NCBI RefSeq assembly: GCF_002723955.1 | Contig: NZ_BEWN01000002.1 | Location: forward strand, 124,001 to 188,000 | DNA length: 64,000 nucleotides | Source of the DNA: Gluconobacter frateurii | Lineage (GTDB): Bacteria > Pseudomonadota > Alphaproteobacteria > Acetobacterales > Acetobacteraceae | Direction of reading: 5' to 3' | Part shown: one piece after another, positions 8,741-16,672 of the stretch | How positions within the stretch are numbered: the stretch's first letter is position 1 | How the letters are laid out: every line of letters starts with the position of its first letter | Position numbers and translations under genes: made by a program | Notes under the pieces: model-generated | What the model was told of the DNA's origin: nothing | The model's input: only the letters and a program-made list of their open reading frames with translations | Database searches by the model: none

Positions 8741-9643
8741 TTAAAGCTTAACGATCTCGATGGTCTGACCAAATGTCGCGCGAACAGGCAGGAAATTTTC
8801 CAGCAGGCGCGCAAAGGTCTCGTTCTGCCCGAAATGATAGAAACCGGAGATGCGCAGGTTCGCAGCGGATGCTGAAATCTCCAGTTTGCGCCGTGCATAC
8901 CGGTTCATTTCATCGGCGGCTTCACTTAAGGGCGTATTCCGGAAGGACAGTCGGCCGCTCCGCCAGGCTAAAATATCATCCAGGGACGGACGATCAATGA
9001 GCAGACGATTATCTGGCAAAATCGTCGCCCGCTCTCCTTCCACGAGAGCCTGGACTCCGCCCATGGCGGGATGTGCGAGAGCTGCTCTCCCTTTCAGCAC
9101 TGTTATTGAACTTTTCAGCGAAGATTTAGAAAAATTAAAATTTCCGGACGATAACGAAATCTTCCACTGATCTATCTCTACTGTGTTTCGATTTCCCATA
9201 AGACGGGAAGTGATTTCAGCCTGCCCGTATAATAGATCCAGGATGTTGTTCTGTTCTCTGGCAGCGACAGAACTGTCACTATCAAGCAAAATAGTCAGTG
9301 CGCGTGAAATCGTGAATTTCTTCTGCTGACCTGTCCCGGTCACGCGTATTGTCGCCTCTGCCGGGTTCGGGAGAACCGCAAGGGAACCAACGGCCAGAGC
9401 AACGGCACCAGTAATAATTTTTCGGCGGCTTAAATTAGAGGGAATAACGTCAGATGCTGATTGCCCTGAAGACACCCTTGAAGCTCCAGAGGCCTGCCAT
9501 ATCGTAGAAACAAGGTCATAGGCCTGAGCCTGGGCAGAGCTTTTATGATACCAGATCTTAAAATTCTGACGTTCCTGATCCGAGCAGTCTGGAGCATGAA
9601 GACGTGCGAACCACTCGGCTGCCGTATCGTGAAGGGAGGACAT
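8741..9643 (-). CDS. FecR-family anti-sigma/sigma regulator
   Basis: A 300-residue protein with FecR architecture. The N-terminal cytoplasmic anti-sigma part has the typical AAEWFARLHAPDCSDQERQNF...W pattern. Then comes a single membrane segment (about residues 73-98) preceded by SRRKI, a twin-arginine feature reported for some FecR proteins. The periplasmic FecR domain includes VEIDQWKISLSSGNF and VEGERATILPD, and the C-terminal DUF4974-like part includes WRSGRLSFRNTPLSEAADEMNRY. It relays receptor occupancy to the sigma factor. The gene starts five bases after the sigma factor stop and is followed by the receptor. Confidence 0.9.
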   Translation of the reverse strand: MSSLHDTAAEWFARLHAPDCSDQERQNFKIWYHKSSAQAQAYDLVSTIWQASGASRVSSGQSASDVIPSNLSRRKIITGAVALAVGSLAVLPNPAEATIRVTGTGQQKKFTISRALTILLDSDSSVAAREQNNILDLLYGQAEITSRLMGNRNTVEIDQWKISLSSGNFNFSKSSLKSSITVLKGRAALAHPAMGGVQALVEGERATILPDNRLLIDRPSLDDILAWRSGRLSFRNTPLSEAADEMNRYARRKLEISASAANLRISGFYHFGQNETFARLLENFLPVRATFGQTIEIVKL

Positions 9644-9648
9644 AAACC

Positions 9649-10131
9649 TTAATCCAGAAGTCTTTTGGTCAGGAAAGCCAGAGCCTTGCTGATATGTTTT
9701 TCTACATTGCTAACTGAGCAACCGAAGCGTTTTGCAATCTGGGCATAAGAAAGATCTTCAACCCGGTGAAGCAGAAATATTTCCCGGGTTCGGACATCAA
9801 GATCTCTTATGGCTTCTTCCAGTATGTCCAGACGCTGACGCGACATAACCGTTTCAACAGGCGTGGGACCATTACACGGAAATTCTTTTATATCCTCGTC
9901 TTCAATGAAAGACAGCGGGCCATTCCGCTCTCGGCGGCCTGTATCATGGGCCGTATTCTGAGCCGTTCTGACAAGATAAGCCTCCACATTCCGGATATTG
10001 GACGGTTTGAGCTCCAGCAGCTTGAGAAAAGCGGACTGAAGCAGATCCTCCGAATCCCTGCGCCCTGTCCGTCGCTGAATCCTTATTGAAAGGAGCGACC
10101 AGCATGACTGGGATTTAACCCATTCAGTCAT
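9649..10131 (-). CDS. ECF sigma factor, FecI family
   Basis: A 160-residue extracytoplasmic-function sigma factor. Region 2 is seen in GRRDSEDLLQSAFLKLLE and VEAYLVRTAQNTAHDTGRR. Region 4 is seen in LDVRTREIFLLHRVEDLSYAQIAKRFGCSVSNVEKHISKAL, a clear helix-turn-helix. It should direct RNA polymerase to the promoter of the downstream receptor genes when released by FecR. The start is the ATG at 10131. No Fur box was recognised upstream, so whether iron controls it is unclear. Confidence 0.9.
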   Translation of the reverse strand: MTEWVKSQSCWSLLSIRIQRRTGRRDSEDLLQSAFLKLLELKPSNIRNVEAYLVRTAQNTAHDTGRRERNGPLSFIEDEDIKEFPCNGPTPVETVMSRQRLDILEEAIRDLDVRTREIFLLHRVEDLSYAQIAKRFGCSVSNVEKHISKALAFLTKRLLD

Positions 10132-10527
10132 CGTGTTTCACGAAGAGAAAAATCGAAGGAGCAGTCCCTGAATATGAAAAACACAGGTATCTCTTCCGTT
10201 TGTGGATCAATAGCCTGCCTGCTAATGCAACAGAGTGTATTTTTGAACGGAATTCGTTCTGTTTCTTAAAACCTTCACAGATCGCCATATCATCGATGAA
10301 CACCAAATCGTTCTATCGTGATGAGGATCTGCTTTCGTGAAATAGAGTGCAGACCTATGCATTGTTTTTTGAATAAGGCTGGAAGCCTGAAAGTTTGTAC
10401 CCGAAACACTTGCCCTAAAATGTTAGGACAAAACGATCCGAATGACCATCTGCGCTATTGAAGCGAATGGCTGCGGTATCTTGCACTGAACGTGCAGTTA
10501 ATTATTTCAGGAAAAAATTAAGGAAAC
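10132..10527. other. Intergenic region upstream of the FecI-type sigma factor
   Basis: About 400 bases between tRNA-Ala and the sigma factor gene. It is moderately AT-rich and should contain the promoter of the fecI-like operon on the minus strand. I see no convincing gene, Fur box or strong hairpin. One 60-codon minus frame (10124-10306) overlaps the sigma factor start but has no recognisable features. Confidence 0.5.
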
Positions 10528-10603
<76 letters not shown>

Positions 10604-10692
10604 ACTGTTTCATCTACGGCTTCGTTGGGGCGAAGCCGGATGTGGGCGGTATATAAGGATGTTTTTCTGCTGACAAGCCAAAAAAGCACTTT

Positions 10693-11304
10693 TTAGGTCA
10701 GAAGTGCATTCTCTACTCTCAAGGCCTCCAGAAGAGGAAGGCGTTGTAACCCGAGAACAGCATCATGATCGCCGCAAATGCTCGAGAACAGCTGAACTCC
10801 AGGTCCTTCCAGCCGATAAGCTCCTACACATCCAAGAAGTGTCTCTCCTTCGCGCTCGAGATAGGCCTCCAGAAACATATCCGAAAACAGTCGCATGGTC
10901 AGTTCCGGGACAGCCAGATTACCCCAGATCTTTCGGGTCCCACGATAAAGCACCACCGCCGTCTGAAGACGGTGCGTGCGCCCCCTAAGTCTTTTGAGAT
11001 GGTTTCGGGCCTCTTCCAGAGTCTTTGGCTTTGCAAAGGCCTCCCCATCGAGATCAAGGATTTGGTCTGCCGCGATAATCAGATCCGTTTCTTTTCCCGA
11101 TGCCGCCGACCTGACTGCTTTGGCTTCTGCCAGTGTCAACGCAGTCTCACCCAATGATTTTCCCTCTGCCTCACACGTCTGTCTCAGACTTTCCTCATCT
11201 ATATCGACAGGACGAAGTTGAATCGTCAGACCGCTTTCCTCCAGAAGTACTCGCCGGGCAAACGATCCGCTCGCGAGAATCAATGAAGTACTCAGTGTGG
11301 TCAT
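10693..11304 (-). CDS. Maf family nucleotide pyrophosphatase, YceF-like
   Basis: The start is taken at the ATG at 11304 (MTTLSTSLILASGSFARR), giving 203 residues. The Maf fold shows in LILASGSFARRVLLEESGL, IIAADQILDLDG and FAKPKTLEEARNHLKRLRGRTH. The A-A-D-Q segment matches the YceF subgroup (G-S-D-Q), reported to hydrolyse m7GTP. The second Maf in this window (43835-44482) has G-A-D-T, typical of the YhdE dTTP/UTP subgroup. Maf proteins remove modified or canonical nucleotides from the pool. The gene points away from the presumed origin, with hemE on the other side; maf next to hemE and the origin recalls Caulobacter. Confidence 0.88.
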   Translation of the reverse strand: MTTLSTSLILASGSFARRVLLEESGLTIQLRPVDIDEESLRQTCEAEGKSLGETALTLAEAKAVRSAASGKETDLIIAADQILDLDGEAFAKPKTLEEARNHLKRLRGRTHRLQTAVVLYRGTRKIWGNLAVPELTMRLFSDMFLEAYLEREGETLLGCVGAYRLEGPGVQLFSSICGDHDAVLGLQRLPLLEALRVENALLT

Positions 11305-11658
11305 AAGATGCGACTCCAAACTATCGACGGCATGTGTCTGTGCGAGTACTGCGTATGACCCGGTGAAAAGATTGTGTCAGTACTGGGGTACATGGGGACA
11401 GTACTCGGAGTCCCCGAATGAGGTACCGAGTACCGTGGATTGTTGGGTACACCCTTCGAAACTGGGGGTTGTACACAGGGGGTCTGTGAGTAAAACGGGA
11501 TAGAATCCTGAGCCCCTTGCATCGCTGCGGTTTTCGGAGTTGTACACAGTGTGAGTAAGACGGGGTACATTTTTAGAAAGCCGGGTACCCCAGTATCCAC
11601 AGGGATCATCCTATCCTCCAGGATTTCTTTCTTTTTTCTTTCATGGTTAGTGAGCGGC
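11305..11658. other. Probable chromosomal replication origin (oriC) between maf and hemE
   Basis: This 354-base gap separates divergent maf and hemE. It contains five sequences with one mismatch to the DnaA box TTATNCACA: TTGTACACA at 11469-11477 and 11540-11548, GTATCCACA at 11593-11601, and the inverted form TGTGAGTAA at 11485-11493 and 11550-11558. The first four form two copies of a direct repeat, each a pair of facing boxes. GTAC occurs 11 times in 243 bases. A pyrimidine/AT-rich stretch follows at about 11630-11646. In Caulobacter the origin lies beside hemE, with maf close by. Most genes left of this point are on the minus strand and most on the right up to 32 kb are on the plus strand, as expected of leading-strand bias. 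Origin function is inference. Confidence 0.65.
11346..11588. repeat. GTAC tetranucleotide cluster and direct repeat inside the presumed origin
   Basis: GTAC begins at 11346, 11380, 11388, 11401, 11423, 11430, 11447, 11471, 11542, 11565 and 11585. About one would be expected by chance in this length. Several sit in GGTACC, GGGTAC or AGTACT contexts. A direct repeat with core GTTGTACACAG...TGTGAGTAA(A/G)ACGGG is present at 11468-11500 and 11539-11565. The meaning of the GTAC array is unknown; a binding motif for an origin-associated protein is possible. Confidence 0.7.
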
Positions 11659-12708
11659 ATGAATTCGGAAAACGCACCCCTCTCCCCGTCCCCCAAACCG
11701 CTGCTCAGAGCGCTCAAAGGTGAAGCTGTCTGGCCACCGCCAGTCTGGCTTATGCGACAGGCTGGCCGGTATCTTCCCGAATTCCGAGCCATGCGGGACA
11801 AAGCTGATTTTCTCACCCGCTGCATGACACCCGACATGGCGGAAGAACTGACGATTCAGCCCATTCGCCGCTACGGAATGGATGGGGCCATCCTGTTTTC
11901 CGACATTCTGATTCTGCCTTGGGCGATGGGCCAATCTCTTGAATTCATTGAAGGTCGAGGACCAGTTCTCGGAGCGATTCGGTCTGCGGCGGACCTGGAC
12001 CGGCTGGACCCGAGACGCGTACTGGACGCCACTGCTCCCGTTCGGGAGACCTTGTCCCGACTGAGTAAATCCCTTCCCGATGTCACGACTTTGCTAGGTT
12101 TTGCTGGCAGCCCTTTCACGGTGGCGTGCTACATGGTCGAGGGCGGTGGATCGCGCGATTTCGCGACGACCCGGCGGATGATGCAGACCGAACCTGCTCT
12201 TTTTGATCGGCTGATTGAAACTCTTACAGTCAGTACCGCAGACATGCTCTGTGGGCAGATCGAGGCAGGCGCAGAAGCCGTAATGCTGTTTGATTCCTGG
12301 GCGGGAATTCTGCCTCCGTCGGCTTTTAGGCGCTATGTTATCGAACCAACCCGACAGATCGTGCGTCATATCCGGGAGAAGCATCCCGGGACGCCAATTA
12401 TCGGCTTCCCGCGTTTGGGAGGAATCATGGTTCGGGAATATGCAGAAAAGACAGGCGTGAATACGCTGGCTCTGGATACGGTGGCAGATCCCGCCCAGAT
12501 TGCAGAGCTGGTACCAGACATCACTCTGCAGGGTAATTTGGATCCAATGGTGCTTTTTTCCGGCGGAGACACCATGGTACGTGAAGCACAGGCCATCCGG
12601 GATGCTCTGAAGGGTCGACCTCATGTATTCAATCTGGGACACGGAGTCATGCAGCACACGCCTCCTGAAAATGTTGGAGCTCTGGTGGAAGCCGTGAGGG
12701 CCGTATGA
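11659..12708 (+). CDS. hemE: Uroporphyrinogen decarboxylase
   Basis: The start is the ATG at 11659 (MNSENAPLSPSPKPLLRALKG), which gives 349 residues, normal for the family; upstream in-frame codons translate origin sequence. The two UroD signatures are present: PVWLMRQAGRYLPEF (about residues 28-42) and the segment LLGFAGSPFTVACYMVEGG. HemE removes four acetate carboxyls from uroporphyrinogen III to make coproporphyrinogen III in the cytosol. It heads a tight operon with a HAD phosphatase (ATGA overlap) and hemJ, and borders the presumed origin as in other Alphaproteobacteria. Confidence 0.96.
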   Translation: MNSENAPLSPSPKPLLRALKGEAVWPPPVWLMRQAGRYLPEFRAMRDKADFLTRCMTPDMAEELTIQPIRRYGMDGAILFSDILILPWAMGQSLEFIEGRGPVLGAIRSAADLDRLDPRRVLDATAPVRETLSRLSKSLPDVTTLLGFAGSPFTVACYMVEGGGSRDFATTRRMMQTEPALFDRLIETLTVSTADMLCGQIEAGAEAVMLFDSWAGILPPSAFRRYVIEPTRQIVRHIREKHPGTPIIGFPRLGGIMVREYAEKTGVNTLALDTVADPAQIAELVPDITLQGNLDPMVLFSGGDTMVREAQAIRDALKGRPHVFNLGHGVMQHTPPENVGALVEAVRAV

Positions 12709-13409
12709 CGACAGCGCTGGATGCAGATGGTCAGTTGAAACTGGTCATTTTTGATTGTGATGGTGTGCTGGTGGACAGCGAGCGGGCGTCCTGCCGGGCG
12801 ACCGCTGAGTTCGCCCGTTCCCTCGGATTGGATCTCTCAGACGAAGACGCGCACGATCGTTTTGCAGGTAAGGCATTGCCACAGGTTGTTGAAGAACTGG
12901 AGGGCGAACTGGGGCGCTCACTTCCAGAAAATACGGCACTCGAAATGCGGGATAATCTTGTACGCCTTATGAAAAAAATGGCAGAACCTGTAGAGGGGGC
13001 GCCGGAAATGCTACATGGAATCCGGGCTTTGGGAATGCCGTTTCGTGTTGGTTCCAACTCGTCTGTGACAGAGATGGATGCTAAATTTGAACGTACAGGA
13101 ATGACACATTTTTTCCCGGAAAACCGCGTTCATTCAGCTAATGATATGAACGAGCCCAAACCTTCTCCGGAAGTCTATCTGTACGCCGCGAAGACAGAAG
13201 GTGTTCTGCCAGAAAACTGTGTCGTGATTGAGGATAGTGATACAGGCGCAGAGGCTGCTCGCCGGGCTGGAATGAGCTGTGTGTTACTTCGTTCGGAAAA
13301 TCTTCCTAACCCCTCATTCTGGCCTGCTCCCGGTTTTGTGAGGATCAACCACCTGTCTCAGTTGGTGCCAGTGCTCCAGCAGGCGCTGGAGAGGCAGAAA
13401 CAGGCATGA
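12705..13409 (+). CDS. HAD-superfamily phosphatase (beta-phosphoglucomutase/GS1-like)
   Basis: A 234-residue haloacid dehalogenase-like hydrolase. Motif I is VIFDCDGVLVDSE (nucleophile Asp with the second Asp two residues later), motif II is RVGSNSS, motif III is the Lys in NEPKPSPEVYLYAA, and motif IV is VIEDSDTGAEAARRAG. An alpha-helical cap (about residues 25-100) places it in subfamily I. It likely dephosphorylates a small sugar phosphate or nucleotide in the cytosol; the substrate is not evident. It overlaps hemE by four bases (ATGA) and its own stop overlaps the start of hemJ, so it is translationally coupled to heme genes. Confidence 0.88.
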   Translation: MTTALDADGQLKLVIFDCDGVLVDSERASCRATAEFARSLGLDLSDEDAHDRFAGKALPQVVEELEGELGRSLPENTALEMRDNLVRLMKKMAEPVEGAPEMLHGIRALGMPFRVGSNSSVTEMDAKFERTGMTHFFPENRVHSANDMNEPKPSPEVYLYAAKTEGVLPENCVVIEDSDTGAEAARRAGMSCVLLRSENLPNPSFWPAPGFVRINHLSQLVPVLQQALERQKQA

Positions 13410-13852
13410 TGGATTTTGTTGCCACCCATCTGACCTGGTTTCTGTCGCTGCATATCATGGCGTTTACCGCGTGGATGGCCGGAACGTTCTATTTGCCTCG
13501 TCTGTATGTGTACCATACGCAGACAATTCCCGGTACAGCCGAAAGCGAACGTTTCAAGATCATGGAGCGTAAACTTCTTCGGCAAATCATGACGCCCGCC
13601 ATGATTGTCACCGTCCTTGCCGGAGGCTTGATGGCATCCGTACCGGGATTAGTAGACTGGAACAGTGCCTGGTGGTGGATAAAACTGCTGTGCGTAGTAG
13701 GTCTTATGGGATTTCATGGTGCGTGCAGTAAGTGGAGAAAATTATTCCTTGAAGATAAAAATAATCATTCAGAAAAATTCTACAGAATATCTAATGAAGT
13801 CCCAACAATTTTAATGATTATTATCGTTATAATGATTGTTGTCAGGCCTTGA
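13406..13852 (+). CDS. hemJ: Protoporphyrinogen IX oxidase HemJ
   Basis: A 148-residue inner membrane protein of the HemJ family (formerly UPF0093), with four hydrophobic segments. Family marks are LSLHIMAFTAWMAGTFYLPRLYVYH (with the conserved His), MERKLLRQIMTPAMI, WWWIKLLCVVGLMGFHG (second His) and FYRISNEVPTILMIIIV. HemJ oxidises protoporphyrinogen IX to protoporphyrin IX in heme synthesis. Its place two genes after hemE fits the pathway and the order seen near alphaproteobacterial origins. Its start overlaps the upstream HAD gene by four bases. Confidence 0.93.
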   Translation: MMDFVATHLTWFLSLHIMAFTAWMAGTFYLPRLYVYHTQTIPGTAESERFKIMERKLLRQIMTPAMIVTVLAGGLMASVPGLVDWNSAWWWIKLLCVVGLMGFHGACSKWRKLFLEDKNNHSEKFYRISNEVPTILMIIIVIMIVVRP

Positions 13853-13878
13853 TTTCGAAATTTTATATTATACTCTGG

Positions 13879-13900
13879 AAAACTAGAAGTTTTACTTTTT
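13879..13900 (+). terminator. Weak terminator after hemJ
   Basis: A short inverted repeat AAAACT-AGA-AGTTTT is followed by AC and five Ts, about 27 bases after the hemJ stop. The stem is AT-rich and weak, but position and T tract fit an intrinsic terminator. Confidence 0.4.
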
Positions 13901-14008
13901 GTGGCCCGGTTTGGGTTAATGCGGGCTGAGTGATATGGTTTTTCTCGCTTAGGTGTTACCATAAGCGAACTTATACCGTGTTGGTCATTTTGAAGTGGAT
14001 CTAGGCAA

Positions 14009-15529
14009 ATGACGGCTTTTCCAACCGTAGCAATAGTGCTCTTTGTGAAAAATGAGTTTTCTGACATTGCTGGATGGATTGCCTGGCATAGAGCCCTTGG
14101 TGTCAAAACCTTTTTCATCTTTGACGATCATTCATCGGATGGGACATGGGCGATTATCCAGTCCGCGGCTGCAGTTTGCGATATCAGAGCAATGCGGACC
14201 GATCCTTTGGCAGAGCCGGATTTCTATCTGAGGCAGCGAAACAGCTTCATGGCCGCTGCCGAAATGGCAAAGGGTCAGTATGACTGGATTGGTTTTCTCG
14301 ACGGCGATGAATATGTCTATCTAAAACATCAGGATAGTCTCCCGGAGTTCTTCTCAAAATTCGAACACGCTGACGCCGTAGCGCTGTCATGGCGGATTTA
14401 TGGAAGCTCCGGCCGTGTAGTTCGCCCAAAGGTAACTACAGTCGAAGCGTTTACCCAGCATTCGACCCCTGAACTGGGGGACAATCGTCTCATCAAGAGC
14501 TTTGTCCGTCCAGAGAAACTGGGTAACACTTATCACAATCCACACTGGTATGACATCCCGGTAGACCGGTATGTCCGACCTGATGGGCGGCCGGTCAACG
14601 GGCAGGATGCAAATCAGGAAATTGACTGGAATGATGCATTTGTCATGCATTATATTTGCCGGAGCATGGAGCACTACATCCAGCGTATTAAAAGGCGCCT
14701 GAATGCAGATCTGAGTGACTCTGTCGTGTACTGGCAGCACTTTGACCAAAATGCTGTGGGAGATCTAGAACCCCTGCGTTTGATGCCAAAGGTTCATCGT
14801 TTACTTCATGATATTTACAGAGTTATGATTGACCGTGCGATCATGACCTTAAGAAATACGTGGGATAAAATTGATGTAAGCAAATTCGGAACTGCGAATT
14901 TGGAAAAAAAACCAGATGTTTATCAGTTGAGATCATACTTTGGGACAACTCTTTATTTTCTTCGTCAGGAAAATAGAGTTGTTCATTCAACCCCGGAAAA
15001 TGCTCAACGTTATGATATGCTTTCTGTGTATGGAGCAATTCACGAAAAAACCCCTCATGTAATTACCTTTTTCTATATCGAAGATGGTGAAATAGGTAAT
15101 CGTCGCTCTCTCCCGCTGCAGTATGATAACCGCTTGTCTTCAGAATTAGTGTATAATTTGCGAGCGTTCGACGGTAATCGGTTTGCTGCCTATAACCCGA
15201 CGACCAATTTACACATTGTCTTTATTCCCAACCCGGATGCCGGACAACCGCAAGGTGTCGAGCAAGTTGCAGCAGAGCGTCGCGAAGCGGGAGAATGGGA
15301 GATGTTTTCTCTAGAGAAAGTGGATGATATTTACTACCCAGAGAATCTAGCACCGCTTCCTTTTATCCCGGGAAATAATACTACGATTGATGAAATTCTG
15401 ATGTGGCTTGTTGATGCTCCTGTAGCGCCGAGAGCAGAAGAATTTCTTAGAGTTCTGGCGTCCATCCCAGCGTCCGTGCGTGAACAAGTTGTTCAGCGTG
15501 TTCCAGGCCTTCTCTGGACATTTGTCTGA
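14009..15529 (+). CDS. Family 2-type glycosyltransferase with C-terminal WExF module
   Basis: A 506-residue protein. The N-terminal third is a GT-A glycosyltransferase of the Glyco_tranf_2_4 type: VLFVKNEFSDIAGWIAWHRALG, FIFDDHSSDGTW, and the metal-binding DxD motif in WIGFLDGDEYVYL (about residue 93). A middle part has conserved YHNPHWYDI and HYICRSMEHYIQRI segments. Residues of about 305-435 form a separate module ending in EWEMFSLEKV, which aligns with the C-terminal parts of three other proteins here (20388-21848, 60887-62314, 62482-63978). The closest paralogue is 62482-63978, similar along its length. It probably transfers a sugar in surface polysaccharide synthesis; galE follows. Confidence 0.82.
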   Translation: MTAFPTVAIVLFVKNEFSDIAGWIAWHRALGVKTFFIFDDHSSDGTWAIIQSAAAVCDIRAMRTDPLAEPDFYLRQRNSFMAAAEMAKGQYDWIGFLDGDEYVYLKHQDSLPEFFSKFEHADAVALSWRIYGSSGRVVRPKVTTVEAFTQHSTPELGDNRLIKSFVRPEKLGNTYHNPHWYDIPVDRYVRPDGRPVNGQDANQEIDWNDAFVMHYICRSMEHYIQRIKRRLNADLSDSVVYWQHFDQNAVGDLEPLRLMPKVHRLLHDIYRVMIDRAIMTLRNTWDKIDVSKFGTANLEKKPDVYQLRSYFGTTLYFLRQENRVVHSTPENAQRYDMLSVYGAIHEKTPHVITFFYIEDGEIGNRRSLPLQYDNRLSSELVYNLRAFDGNRFAAYNPTTNLHIVFIPNPDAGQPQGVEQVAAERREAGEWEMFSLEKVDDIYYPENLAPLPFIPGNNTTIDEILMWLVDAPVAPRAEEFLRVLASIPASVREQVVQRVPGLLWTFV

Positions 15530-15537
15530 ATGAACAG

Positions 15538-15589
15538 GAAAGGTATGACATCATTCTCAAATTTTACGAGTAATGATGAAGTACCTTTC
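15538..15589 (+). other. Long imperfect hairpin between glycosyltransferase and galE
   Basis: GAAAGGTA (15538-15545) pairs with TACCTTTC (15582-15589), then CATCATT (15549-15555) pairs with AATGATG (15572-15578), then CTC with GAG, around a small loop. The total is about 18 bp. It starts ten bases after the glycosyltransferase stop. It could be a terminator (no long T run follows) or an mRNA-stabilising or leader structure for galE. Confidence 0.5.
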
Positions 15590-15597
15590 GAATTATC

Positions 15598-15631
15598 TTT
15601 TCTGAAAAGTAAGTCTTTTTACTTCAGAAAA
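15598..15631 (+). other. Second hairpin in the galE leader
   Basis: TTTTCTG (15598-15604) pairs with CAGAAAA (15625-15631), and AAGTAA (15607-15612) pairs with TTACTT (15619-15624), with a bulge of two. It ends about 22 bases before the galE start and follows directly on the preceding hairpin, so the galE leader RNA is highly structured. Confidence 0.45.
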
Positions 15632-15653
15632 TATTATGAAGGTTACACTTGGA

Positions 15654-16640
15654 ATGCGTTATCTTGTTACCGGCGGCGCAGGATTTGTCGGTAGTCATGT
15701 AGTGCTTGCTCTTCTGGATCAGGGGCATGAAGTTTGTGTTTTGGATAACCTCAGCACTGGGCATCGTGCCGCTGTTCCTGAAGGCGTTACCTTCCATCAT
15801 GTAGATCTAATCGACTATCAAGCTACGAAAAATGTTGTCAGTCAGGGAAGGTGGGATGCAGTTCTGCACTTTGCAGCTATCTCTCTGGTTGGCGATAGCA
15901 TGCAGGCACCTTTTCATTATCTGAGGCAGAATTATCTGACAGGTCTGAACATCGTGCAGGCCTGTTCTGAAGCGGGTGTCAGAAAATTTGGCTTTTCTTC
16001 TACTGCGGCCTTGTTTGGTGGCCCAGAACGCCCTGATCCAATAGGGGAAACGGCAGAAATCCAGCCTGGATCGCCGTATGGAGAGAGCAAATTTCTCATT
16101 GAGCGAATATTGCAGTGGGCAGATTCAGCCTACGGCCTAAAAAGTGCCTGTCTGCGGTATTTCAACGCTGCCGGCTCAGATGTTGCGGGCCGAGCCGGAG
16201 AAGATCATCGCCCTGAAACGCATCTTGTTCCTTTGGCAATTGATGCCGCTCTTGGGCGACGGCCTGCTCTTAAAATATTCGGAACAGATTATCCCACCCG
16301 AGATGGATCCTGCATCAGAGATTATGTTCATGTAGCAGATGTTGCAGAGGCCCATATTTGTGCGCTTGAACAGATCGAAACGCGAAGTGTGGCCTATAAC
16401 ATCGGGAATGGTCGCGGATACTCTAATTTTGAAATCATTCAAAGTGTCGAGCGTGTCAGCGGGTGCAAAGTGCCTTGGAAGGCTGCTCCACGTAGACAAG
16501 GTGACCCCGCAGTCCTCATTGCAGACTCAACAACCATTCAGCGTGAAACTGGATGGGCCCCCAAATTCGAAAAGTTGGATCAGATCGTTGAAAGCGCTTT
16601 TCGCTGGCGTAAAGCGCATCCCAATGGCTATGGGGACTGA
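15654..16640 (+). CDS. galE: UDP-glucose 4-epimerase
   Basis: The start is taken at the ATG at 15654, since family members begin MRYLVTGGAGFVGSH; the ATG at 15636 would add six residues. The product is 328 residues. The NAD-binding TGGAGFVGS is at the N-terminus. The catalytic pair shows as Ser/Thr in SSTAALFG and Tyr-x-x-x-Lys in YGESKF. Other family marks are LRYFNAAGSD and RDGSCIRDYVHVADVAEAH. It interconverts UDP-glucose and UDP-galactose in the cytosol, supplying galactosyl donors for polysaccharide or LPS. It lies downstream of a glycosyltransferase in the same direction behind two hairpins. Confidence 0.95.
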   Translation: MRYLVTGGAGFVGSHVVLALLDQGHEVCVLDNLSTGHRAAVPEGVTFHHVDLIDYQATKNVVSQGRWDAVLHFAAISLVGDSMQAPFHYLRQNYLTGLNIVQACSEAGVRKFGFSSTAALFGGPERPDPIGETAEIQPGSPYGESKFLIERILQWADSAYGLKSACLRYFNAAGSDVAGRAGEDHRPETHLVPLAIDAALGRRPALKIFGTDYPTRDGSCIRDYVHVADVAEAHICALEQIETRSVAYNIGNGRGYSNFEIIQSVERVSGCKVPWKAAPRRQGDPAVLIADSTTIQRETGWAPKFEKLDQIVESAFRWRKAHPNGYGD

Positions 16641-16648
16641 AAGCCGGA

Positions 16649-16672
16649 GTATGGTCTCAAAGGAGACCATAC
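16649..16672. terminator. Hairpin between convergent galE and SDR gene
   Basis: A perfect 10-bp inverted repeat (GTATGGTCTC and complement) with a four-base loop lies nine bases after the galE stop and overlaps the stop of the convergent SDR gene. It is probably a two-way terminator, though without a T tract. Confidence 0.5.

Noticed and set aside
10124-10306. 60-codon minus frame overlapping the FecI-type start
   Set aside because: It has no good ribosome site, no recognisable composition or family, and lies where the operon promoter should be.
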